NCBI GenBank assembly: GCA_033439265.1
Contig: JAVTVX010000027.1
Location: forward strand, 11,175,001 to 11,239,000
Reading direction: 5' to 3'
DNA length: 64,000 nt
Source: Dillenia suffruticosa
Lineage: Eukaryota; Streptophyta; Magnoliopsida; Dilleniales; Dilleniaceae
Part shown: positions 35,313 to 44,803 of the stretch, piece by piece
Numbering within the stretch: the first letter of the stretch is position 1
How the letters are laid out: each line of letters begins with the position of its first letter
Program-made: the position numbers and the translations under genes
Notes under the pieces: generated by a model
The model's input: only the letters and a program-made list of their open reading frames with translations
What the model was told of the DNA's origin: nothing
The model's database searches: none

Positions 35313-35698
35313 TGAAAGCATTCTCTTTTGCATTTACAGCGAAATAAATGTTGAATGTCCCAAGATCTAGGGTCGGATCACTAACCTTTTCGATGTACGG
35401 GTCCGAAGAATGTCACCAATTGATCAATCTCCTTTCTCTTCCACAATCCAAGAGTCCTTTTCGTAGAATGGTATATGATATATGTAGATCTTCTTCCTTA
35501 CTTTTTCATTTTTTCTCTCAACCCTCTTTGAACTCCATGGATGGAATAATGGGGATGGTTATTGTGGGGAGTTGGAGTTGGTTTTTTCCATAAAAAACCA
35601 CTCCCTCCCTTCCCTCCTTTGGCAAATTCAAAATAAGGAAAATGGGTTTGGGTCAAACCCACATGGGCGACCCGACCCGGTTTTTTCCTTAACTTACA
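35313..35698 (-). repeat. 5' LTR of the young copia element
   Basis: 386 bp, TGAAAGCATT to TTAACTTACA on the plus strand, followed by the AGCTA duplication. Confidence 0.97.
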
Positions 35699-36221
35699 AG
35701 CTATCTGCTCAATGGCTTTGTTTTTTGATAGGGGGATTCATTTTAACAGAATTTAGTTAGGAGTACGATGTTTTAGCTAGTCATTGTAATTACCGATCTC
35801 TTTTAACCAATTGACCACGTATATGATTGGAATAGATGGCACATGGTACAAGAAAGTAAAGGAAAAACCACGCCGCAGACATTTTTTCATAAAGTAATTG
35901 ATAAAATTGCAGCATAGTATCATAAAACGGTAGATAACATACCTGTATCAGCAATACAAACAGCGAGGAAGAACAGAAAGCACAGATCTAAAGAACATGA
36001 GAACAACATATCATCAGTCGTGACCAAGCAAAGCATTCTTATATTTATATACTAACAACCAAACTACAAGGATAAAGAAATGAACATAATAACAACAGGA
36101 GACACAAAATGTCAAAAGAAATACAAAAGGAGGGTAAAAATGGTAGGAAGGGAATTGGATCACAAATATGACAAAGAGAAAACAAACACCACCGGGACAG
36201 AAAGCGATCAAAAACATCATT

Positions 36222-36876
36222 TGTAAGCGAAGGATTTATTGCATTATATACGAATATAAATTTAAAATTTAAAATTTTTGAATAAATATCTTAATATATT
36301 AGATTTCAATAAATCAATTAAAATCGCGTAATACCTTATACGGATCGCTCGATCAAAATAATAATCACAAAACGAATCACCGTCACTTTTTCATAACACC
36401 TTAATCTGATAAAAAAAATTTTCTTATTTAAAAATTTTTCAATCCCTCGATTTTTTTTTTTATAGAAAACTGTGCACTGATCTCTCTGATTTTTAATCTT
36501 CACTCACGTAGAAAGTGTCCTCTCCTTGACAGTGACATCAATACCCTTAATAGTGACATCAATGTAAATGGCATCCCATGTGCACCAACCAAATCAATTA
36601 AAGAAAGATGACAACGTTACTTCTCACGATGAAGGAATGTTTTTATGTGTTTCTCCACCGCCTTGTTTCATACAAAAGCACTCATGGATATCGCCATCCA
36701 TCGTTCCTTCGTCACATGTAAAGGCAGAGCCCGAGGGAGAGAGAGATACTTTCGTGAGTTAGTTATTTGGGGAGTTATTGGGGTTATGGGAGATAATTGG
36801 ATTCTCCCAATAATACCCCTTTCAGATTTGAATATACCAAAAATATCCCAATGTGGGCATAACTTCCATCGGTAAC
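36222..36876 (-). repeat. Probable solo copia LTR
   Basis: Its left end (TGTAAGCGAAGGATTTATTG) resembles the young copia LTR start. Its interior (ATCTTAATAT...GATCGCTCGATCAAAAT...CACCGTCACTTTTTCATA) and right end (GTGGGCATAACTTCCATC) resemble copia element 1 and 2 LTRs. It includes the inverted repeat GGGAGA...TCTCCC at 36788-36808. No internal domain is attached and I found no clear target duplication, so the limits are approximate. Confidence 0.5.
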
Positions 36877-37813
36877 AGCAAGCATACGCAGGGAAAAAGA
36901 ATACCAAACACAGGACCAAAACCAAAACAAAAGCCAAACTCAAAGAAGAGTCCGAGTATCAGATAACACAATACAATCAAAAAATCCAGACAAGAGATAA
37001 AGTAAATGCTCCAACACACGTAAATCCATGATCAACTTGTAAAGCAAAACAATTACACTCCATTAGAGCAAAGGAAAAAAAAAAAAAAAAAAACCCATGT
37101 AGAGGCTAATGTGACAGGAGTGTGATATGCCACACGTTACGGATACGCACCCGAAAAACAGAGACGGATAGGGGAGAGAGAGGCTGAGGCATTAACAAAA
37201 ACCGCGGGAAAACTTAGTCCGTCATTTTAAATTTTCTCGAAAGGTTATGACAGGTGTTTGACATAAATATTTTAAGAAGAAAATTATACCAATCAATCTC
37301 AGAATACAACATGCAAAACAAAGTCTCCAGGGAAGAATCACGAAAATAAACGCGAGCAAAACCATTAACCAAGTCAGGACACAGAAAGAGGAGTTAATAT
37401 GCAGAAGAAGCAGTAAACGCAAAACAAAGGCGGGCACAACGAACACGAATGAACAAAAGAAATTCCGAACACAATAAATGTAACATAATAAAAGGAAAAT
37501 AGAGGGAATAATAAAAAGAGCAAATGACAAAGAAGAACCTGAAGCAACGAAGGAAATATGACCCCTTTCCAAAACAGAGCGGAAGAAAATAGTAAACGTA
37601 AAAGAAAGCAATCTGAACCAAGAATTTGGAAGAAGAACATAGGACATTCCTATTGGCATCGGTTAAAAAATAATAAGAAGAAAAGAAAAATCGGACGGCT
37701 CTGGATTAGAGACAGGTACAAAAAGAAAAATCAATGGTGAAGAGGTACAGAGGAAGTAATAAGTACAGAAGGCATTAAAATGAGATTTGATTAGGGAAGA
37801 AGAGCAATGATTA

Positions 37814-38014
37814 TTGGCCTAAACAATCCAAGGCACCATAATGTAGAAAGCCGGGGGGGGGGGGGGAATGGATAAACGGGAGAGATGGTGCAATTGTCAC
37901 AAAGAGCATTTAATATTGGCCTGAACAATCCAAGGCATCATAACGTAGAAAGGAGGAAAAAAACAAAAAAAGGGAAGAACGGGAGAGATGGAGCAATTGT
38001 CACAGAGCATTTAA
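37814..38014. repeat. Two-copy tandem duplication, unit about 100 bp
   Basis: Unit 1 (37814-37913) and unit 2 (37914-38014) share TTGGCCT(A/G)AACAATCCAA near the start and CAATTGTCACA followed by GAGCATTTAAT at the end. The middle of unit 1 carries a run of 13 or more G, and unit 2 has an A-rich stretch there instead. Confidence 0.8.
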
Positions 38015-38743
38015 TGAAGGTGCACGCATTTGGATAAGGCACACGGATATCAATTTGACAAAGTACATGAAAATAGTGGTCAGCCTTAAAGCAAAGAGAC
38101 TGTTTTTTTTTTTTTTTTTTTCAAGTGCAATCGTTTTGCATGAGAAAAGCCTTTTTTATTACTCTTCATGTAACAAAAAAATTTGAAAAAAGGACGACAA
38201 CACTTTTTCATGTATTTTTTGTGGGAGAAAAAGGCCAACAACGGGTATTGAAAAAATCCAAGAAAAAGGCTAACATGTGAAGCAAAAAGATAATAAAAAA
38301 TATACAAGACTAAAAAGTGGGGTGGTAAAAAAAACTGCGGCCAAAAAAAGAGACCAATGACTCCAGCAAAAAGAAAAAGCGGGACAAAAAACGCTCACGA
38401 TAAGCAAAAGTGGTGAGAAATAAGTGCAAAGCCACAACAATCGTGGACAAGTGGTGGCTAAAGAAAAGAAAAGCTGATAGGAAACAACTTCATAACCGCA
38501 ACACTAATTGCGGACAATTGGGTTAAAAAAAATAATAATAAAAGAGAAAAAAATTTATGTCATAAAAAGATAAAAAATTAAAAAAAAAAAAAAAAAAACT
38601 CAGTCAAAAAATAAAAAAGAAATGAGCTGAATGAAAAGAAAAAACAAAACAAAAGGCTGTGGTATAAAAATAAAGGGACGTTATCTGAGAGTGTAATAAT
38701 TCTGTGAATAGCAACGCCCATTGGGGCTTTCTAATATAGGGGA

Positions 38744-40540
38744 ATTAAGATCTTGTAGGCTGAATGAAGGACCCTAAAGAATATATATGGAATTTAAAAA
38801 GTTTGCATCTCTAAAAATAATATAAATACTCACTTGGCACAAAGTTTCTCAAGAAATTTAATTCTTTGATTCAAATTCAACACATATCATTTTCATTGTC
38901 TGAACATCTTTTCTAATGTTCGATTAAAATAAATATACAGTAAAGACATACAATTCATAGAAACATGTTATGAAACAAATAGAAGAAATATAGAAAACAA
39001 AAATTTTATGTGTGCTTGAGAGAAAAAGATTTAATAGAGAGGTGTTTAGATTGGAGGGTTGAGAGAGGGAGGGGGATATTAAGCAATTTAATTTTAAATT
39101 TAGAAAATCTTTTAATTAAAGTGATTATTCTATTGGATAATTGAATAATAATTTTAATTTCAAAGTTAGTTATCAATATGACAAAAATAGTTAATAAAGT
39201 GTAGAAAATTAGAGCTAGTTTGGTTAATGTGAAGAAAGTGATTTTTTTAATAAATTGTGGTTAATTTGAAAAAGAAAAGGTGATTATTTTTTAATAAATT
39301 GGCCTATTTATTATAAAAAGAGTTCTTCAGATTTCAAAGTATATTTCTAAATTTCTTTTCATTGTTAACTATGAGTCTAGGCATAAATTAAGTAGCTTGC
39401 ATTTTATTCATCTTTTAGGGTAACTTCAAGGATTTTGCAGGGTTTTGTTCTATAAAAGAGAGATGATATCGTACTTTATGGACTTAGGATTTTATTTTTC
39501 CACAAGCCACTTTTTGATCCTTTTTCTTTTCCAAAGAATGGTATAGGTAGCTATCCCTAAAGGGACATTCTAATGGTATAAATATTCCTCCCTCAATCTG
39601 GTAATTTCATATTCAAATTGTTATACAATAAAAAAAAAAGAATAATATAGATAGTTTCATTAAACCTCTCATTTATTACAAAGTGTTCCATGTAAACAAA
39701 TGACCGGACCGGATCAGATTGAGAATCAAAGAATTTTATGTCACCGTATGCACAAAATATCAATTTTGACAAAATACCAAAAAATTATACAAATATATTG
39801 TATCAGACGGATCTGAGTATTTTGTTATTTAAATTCAATCCTTTTCAAAATTTAAAAATTAAACAAAAATGAGTAATGAATGATGAATCTTCATATCTTA
39901 TTTTTTAATTATTTGAATCAAATAATAACAACTTGTCATGCTTCCACCTTTTTTTCTTTTGTTTTTACTCGTATTTAAATATTTCTAATTATTAAGGTAA
40001 TAAATATAAAAAGATATTATTTTTTTCAATTTTATTATTATTAAAGAAATATTTGTTATTTATTATATCTGCATAATCATCCTGACCGATGAAATCATAT
40101 CTCATTTACCCTATGTTGAAGAGCGGGTACATCATTTAAAACAACCGATTATAATTGGGGTTTTATTAATTTAGTATGATTATATTTTTATGGAAGTGTT
40201 AATTGTTTAACACTTATTGGCAAGGTATCTCAATTATAAACTTTTAATTGCAATGAAACCCGGGATATTACTGGGCCACCTTCGTGCAGGGACGGAGAGC
40301 CTGGGTCCTGAAACTTCTGAAAATTCCAAAAATTATCCACAAGAATTCTGTTCCTTCACCTGTGCCCTTTAGAAATTTATACCTTCCTTGAACGCCTTGG
40401 GTATACAAATAGCATATTTGATTTTGGGCATGCAAATGGCAACTTTAACCCTATATATTGACTTTACAGTCAAAATTGGGTTTTTAGGGTTTGATTTTTA
40501 AAACGTTTTTCATTTTCAAAATGTCCTAATACGCTAAATT
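38744..40540. other. AT-rich intergenic sequence
   Basis: No ORF, repeat or RNA gene that I can support. It marks the change from the Helitron complex to the gene-bearing region. Confidence 0.5.
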
Positions 40541-43500
40541 GATTAATAATAATAACAATAAATCGAGTCTTATTCCTAAAATTTAAAGTCGGTCATTTGA
40601 GAGACAAATTTATATAAGATAGAAAAAAAAAACAAGAATAAAATATATATAAATAAAAATAAATAAAAAATAAAATAAATAAAATAAAATAAAATAAATA
40701 AAATAAAATAAAGAAAATAAAATAAGAGAAAAATAAAAATAAAAATAAATACAAGTTAATAGATAAATATCATAAGTATATTGATTTAATGATTTAATTT
40801 GTACAGATTCTATTACGCCATCCATTCCTATCTAAAACCATTTACTCTTCTAAATCCTTAATTTTCATGTCTTTACAGATAACTTGCATCCAAGTTTTCA
40901 ATGGTCTACCTCTACGTTTTACTAGATCTCCTATAATTAAATTCTCTGTTCTCCTAACTGGTGTATCTTTAGGTTTTCTTTGCACATGTCCGAACCACTT
41001 CAAATGACATTCTCGTATTTTATCCACAATTGAACTCCCAACTTGTTACGAATCTTTTCGTTTCTAATTTTATCTTTTCTAATTTTTTCACACATCCACC
41101 GAAACATTCTCATTTCTGCTACAGCCATCTTTTGTTCGTATTGTTGTTTAACAGTCCAACACTCAGTGCTATATAATAGTGTAGGTCTAACCGTGGTTTT
41201 ATAAAACTTTCCCTTCAGGTATAATGGTATCGTCCGATCACAAAGAACTCCGGTTGCCTTTCTCCATTTCAGCCAACCCGATTGAATCCTATGGTTTACA
41301 TCTCCATCTATATTACCATCATTTTGAATAATAGAATCTAGATATCTAAATCGGTCATTTTTTGGGATATCTTGCCTATCTAATCGAATCGTTTTTTCAT
41401 CATTCCTATAACTATCGCTAAATCTACATCTCATATATTCGTTTTTCGATTTACTCAATCTAAACTCTCGAGATTCTAGTGTGAGTCTCCATAATTCTAG
41501 TTTAGCACTAACACTCTCTTTAGTTTTATCAACTAACACTATATCGTCTGCAAAAAGTATACACCATGATATTTCATCTTGGATATTTTTTATAATTTCG
41601 TCTATCACTACTGCAAAAAGGAGGGGACTTAATGCCAAACTTTGATGGAGTCCAATATTAATAGGAAAACTATCGCTCAAACCCCCATAAGTTCTAACTC
41701 CGGTTGTAACTCCCTCATATATATCTTTAATGAGATTAATGTATCTCAAAGATACCCATTTTTTCATCAACACCCACCATAATATTTCTCTAGAAACCCT
41801 ATCATATGCTTTTTCTAAATCAATAAATATCATGTATAGGTCTCTCTTTTGTGTTTTATATGTCTCCATCAAATGTCTTAACAAGTGGATTGTTTCCGTG
41901 GTAAATTTTTCTAACATAAATCCAAATTGATTTTGAGATACAGTTATCTCCAATCTCAATCTATGTTATATTACTCTCTCACATCGCTTCATGGTATGAC
42001 TCATAATTTTAATTACTTTATAGTTGGAGCAATCATGTATATCTCATTTATTCTTATATAGCGGTACAATTACACTCTTTTTCCATATTTGGGACATTCT
42101 CTTAGTTTGCCAAATTTTATTAAAAATATCTGTTAACATTTTTACACCAAATTCACCCAAATATTTCCATACTTCTATAGGAATTTCATCTGGTCCTACG
42201 GCTTTATGAACTTTCATCATCTTTAGAGCCTCTTTCACTTCATAAGGGCAAATTTTACGTTTAAAATCTCTATTAATTTCGTCTACAAGTATCTCGATAT
42301 TTCCTATATCTGTTGAACTCTTAACATTAAAAAGATCATCAAAATAATCATACCAGCGTCTCCTTATATCCTCATCCTTTACAAGTATACTATTAATTTC
42401 ACTCTTAATACATCTAACACCATTTAGATCTTTACCATTTCTTTCCCTTATCTTAGCAATTCTGTAGATCTCTCTCTCCTTCTTTAGTCTCCAATCTCTT
42501 GTATAATGCATTATATACCTTGCTCTTTGACTCATGGATAATCTTTTTCACATCTTTTTTCGTATTTTTGTATTTGTCATATGCATCGTTATTACTATTG
42601 CCTTTAAGATGCCTATAACACTCTCGTTTTGTACGGATAGCCATTTGAATTTTTTCATTCCACCACCATGATTCTTTGTCTATTGAAGGCTAACCCTTAG
42701 ATACACCAAGAACCTCCTTACCAACACTCATAATGTTAGTCGATATCTCTTTCCACATGGTGTCCGAATCATTATTAGTAGACCAATTTGTCATTTGAAG
42801 TAATTTATCTCTAAAAGCCGTTATCTTTTCTCCCTTCAAATTCCACTACTTAATTCTTGGCTCTACAAATGGGCGATACTTCTTTCTCTTTTTAGACACA
42901 CGCATATCTAAAACTAGAAGTCAATATTGAGTTGTCACACTCTCCCCTGAGATAACCTTACAATGCTTACAAGTCATTCTATCACATCTTCTAATCAGAA
43001 AGAAATCTATTTGACTAGCATTAAATCCACATTTATATGTAACTAAGTGCGCTTCTCTTTTCTTAAAAGTAGTGTTTACAACTATTAGATCAAATGCTGT
43101 AGCAAATTCTAAACTGGTATCCCCTGCCTCATTCCTAATACCGAATCCAAAGTTGCCATGGACGGTTTCGAATCCTTCGTTTCTTGCTCATACATGTTCA
43201 TTTAAGTCTCCTCCAATAAATAGTTTTTCACTACTAGGTATAGTTTGTATAAATTCATCTAAATCCTCCCAAAATTGTTTTTTACTAATTACATCTACAC
43301 CTATTTGGGGCGCATACTCACTAACTATATTAATTATATTTTCCCCATCTACTAACTTGACAAGTATAATTCTATCTCCTTTCCTTCTTATCTCTATCAC
43401 ATCCTCTAATAGAGTTGTATGTACAATTATTCCTACCTTATTCTTACTCCTATCTCTTCCTGTGTACCAAAATTTATGACCATACGGCTCTACCACTCTA

Positions 43501-43850
43501 GCTTTCTCTCCGACCCACTTAGTTTCTTGAAGACACATAATGTGAATTTTTCGTCTATCCATTATTTCTCCAATCTTTCCTAACTTACCAGTCAAATATC
43601 CTATATTCCAAGTGGTTAAACGAATCATATTTTCGTGGATTAACTTATTTACCCCCCTAGTATCCCTTGTTAATTTGTCGCTACATCCGGGATTTGATGT
43701 AGCACGTCGCTGAGGAGGAAACGCCCCAAAAGTATTTATATTTCTGTCTCTCATCTTTTATTTGACAAAATATTTTACGCTGGCTGTCGACCTACCGTAA
43801 CCCTATTCCTTTACCCGGGTTTATGATCGGCCGTGGTGGAGTTTTTAAAA
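40541..43850 (-). mobile_element. RTE-type LINE, decayed
   Basis: A long minus-strand element without LTRs: apurinic endonuclease domain (43754-43188), linker, reverse transcriptase (about 42535-41300) and a short C-terminal tail (41027-40800). It ends in a 3' non-coding region whose last part (TGTCTCTCAAATGACCGAC, then AGGAATAAGACT and an ATT/TTG tail near 40541-40566) matches the 3' end of a second copy in the SRT2 intron (63660-63740). An AT-rich simple repeat (AAATA)n at 40620-40750 lies within the 3' non-coding part. No target duplication identified. Confidence 0.85.
40800..43754 (-). pseudogene. LINE endonuclease/reverse transcriptase ORF, broken
   Basis: The endonuclease starts at MIRLTTWNIGYLTGKLGKIG (43628) or at the upstream Met (43754). 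It shows LQETKW, APQIGVD and GGDLNEHV, where a TGA follows directly at 43188. The RT shows KAVGPDEIPIEVWKYLGE (about 42190), FMLEKFTTETIHLLRHLME (about 41930-41870), DLEKAYDRVSRE (about 41815) and the active-site box FADDIVLV (about 41550). The tail is LKWFGHVQRKPKDTPVRR, reached only through a 1-nt frameshift near 41035. There are further stops near 42920, 42850, 42690, 42050 and 41965. The enzyme would nick target DNA and copy element RNA at the nick; this copy is inactive. Confidence 0.85.
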
Positions 43851-44030
43851 TAATGATATATAAAAACGAATTAGGTGTAAAGATAACTATTAGTAATAAG
43901 TAAATACATAAAAGAATAAATAAATAGATATTAAAATGACATGTGTGTATATATATATATGTGAAGTAGTCAGAGTAATAATAGTAATAATATAAGTAAT
44001 AATGATCAGAATAATAATAATATTATGGTC

Positions 44031-44481
44031 TTAGCGCAAAAAGAAAATGGTTAGAGAATGAATGATTAAAATCTTAATAGCCAAATATCGCCGGCCATTG
44101 CATAAAAGATTACAGAGAGACAATAAATATATTGATTTTATACACTTAACCTAATGTATTAATTCCCATAAAACCTAGACTTAGGTGCAAAATGAAAATG
44201 GTTAGAGAATGAATAATCAAAATCTTAGTAGCCAAATATTCCATGCCATTGCATAAAAAATTACAGAATAAAAAAGGTTATACATATATTGATTTTATAC
44301 ACTAAACGTAATGTATTAATTCCCGTACAACCTAATCTAATCTCCAAAATGAAAATGGTTAAAGAATGAATTATCAAAATCATGATAGCCAAATATCCCC
44401 AACCATTGTATAAAATATTACTGAATAAAAAAGGCAATACATATATTGAATTTATGCATTTAATGTAATGTATTAATTCGA
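44031..44481. repeat. Three-unit tandem repeat, about 150 bp each
   Basis: Units begin near 44031, 44181 and 44338. Each contains GAAAATGGTTA(G/A)AGAATGAAT, then TAGCCAAATAT, CCATTG(C/T)ATAAAA, ATATATTGA(T/A)TTTAT and AATGTATTAATTC. Divergence is modest. The array lies about 320 bp upstream of the PDI start codon. Confidence 0.9.
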
Positions 44482-44803
44482 AATTAATAACTATAACTGC
44501 ATTAAATTAGAGAGTAAATTTTCAATTTTAGAATTTTATTTATTTTCTATTTTAGAAGATTTAAATCTGATACAAATGGCACAAATAGATTGAGATATTT
44601 CTGGGTGCATTACACCCGCAATAAGCCACAGGAAATCGCGAGTTAAACAAAGAAAATATCACGTGCTGAGGTGGCCCACTATTACAGGTTTTTCATACGT
44701 GGAGGCTTTGTGATACCTTAAACGGAAATTTAGGACTTCTACATTAAGACACCCAAGGCCCTTCTTTTATTTCCACTCACGTTGTACTGTCCAAAATCCA
44801 AAC
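44482..44803 (+). promoter_or_regulatory. Upstream region of the PDI gene
   Basis: Contains a palindromic G-box CACGTG at 44660-44665 and an ACGTGG at 44697-44702, about 105-145 bp before the ATG. ACGT-core sites bind plant bZIP factors, including those of the ER unfolded-protein response that commonly control PDI genes. I see no full ERSE (CCAAT-N9-CCACG) and no clear TATA box. Confidence 0.4.

Larger units (their letters stand above)
27853..35698 (-). mobile_element. Ty1/copia LTR retrotransposon, young and nearly intact
   Basis: A full element of 7846 bp in minus orientation. 386-bp LTRs (27853-28238 and 35313-35698) differ at a single base (G at 27961, T at 35421). Perfect AGCTA duplications occur at 27848-27852 and 35699-35703, and the initiator-Met primer site (35300-35311) matches fully. 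It has a long leader of about 1.9 kb, one gag-pol frame interrupted only by two TGA codons, and a roughly 1.1-kb 3' non-coding region ending in a purine-rich GTGGGAGA before the 3' LTR. It is the most recent insertion visible in the window. Confidence 0.97.
1..38743 (-). mobile_element. Autonomous-type Helitron, dissected by later insertions (runs off left edge)
   Basis: Fragments of one Rep-helicase protein and an RPA-like protein lie in consistent order and orientation on the minus strand: N-terminal region 26675-27852, Helitron-like N domain and Rep 19162-21905, linker 11400-12035, PIF1 helicase 7684-9121, RPA-like segment 1-1025. The intervening DNA is made of other transposons, four of them with perfect 5-bp target duplications inside this Helitron. 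Dropping the insertions at 20940-21435, 12041-19156 and 9127-11394 joins reading frames typical of Helitron proteins (for example EYFKMN followed by a long helicase-linker match). The 3' end is outside the window. The 5' end is uncertain: the TC proposed at 38743 (minus strand TCCCCTATATTAG) is a resemblance only. Every coding part carries stops or frameshifts, so the element is dead. Confidence 0.8.
35704..38743 (-). other. Probable Helitron 5' leader with a solo LTR and low-complexity sequence
   Basis: No protein is recognised. Minus-strand text near 35950 (ending ACAG|GTATG) could be a splice site of the Rep leader. From about 36880 to 38700 the plus strand is strongly purine-rich, with long runs of A and a G run at 37854-37866; the open frames there are pyrimidine-strand artefacts. 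A two-copy tandem duplication lies at 37814-38014. Confidence 0.4.

Noticed and set aside
37222..37659. 145-codon minus-strand ORF rich in Phe, Leu and Cys, resembling a membrane protein
   Set aside because: It comes from a long purine-rich plus strand; neighbouring frames show the same hydrophobic pattern.
38711..38734. Hairpin GCCC-ATT-GGGGC followed by CTAA, resembling a plus-strand Helitron 3' end
   Set aside because: All Helitron genes nearby are on the minus strand, and the same stretch fits a minus-strand 5' end at least as well; the hairpin is short.
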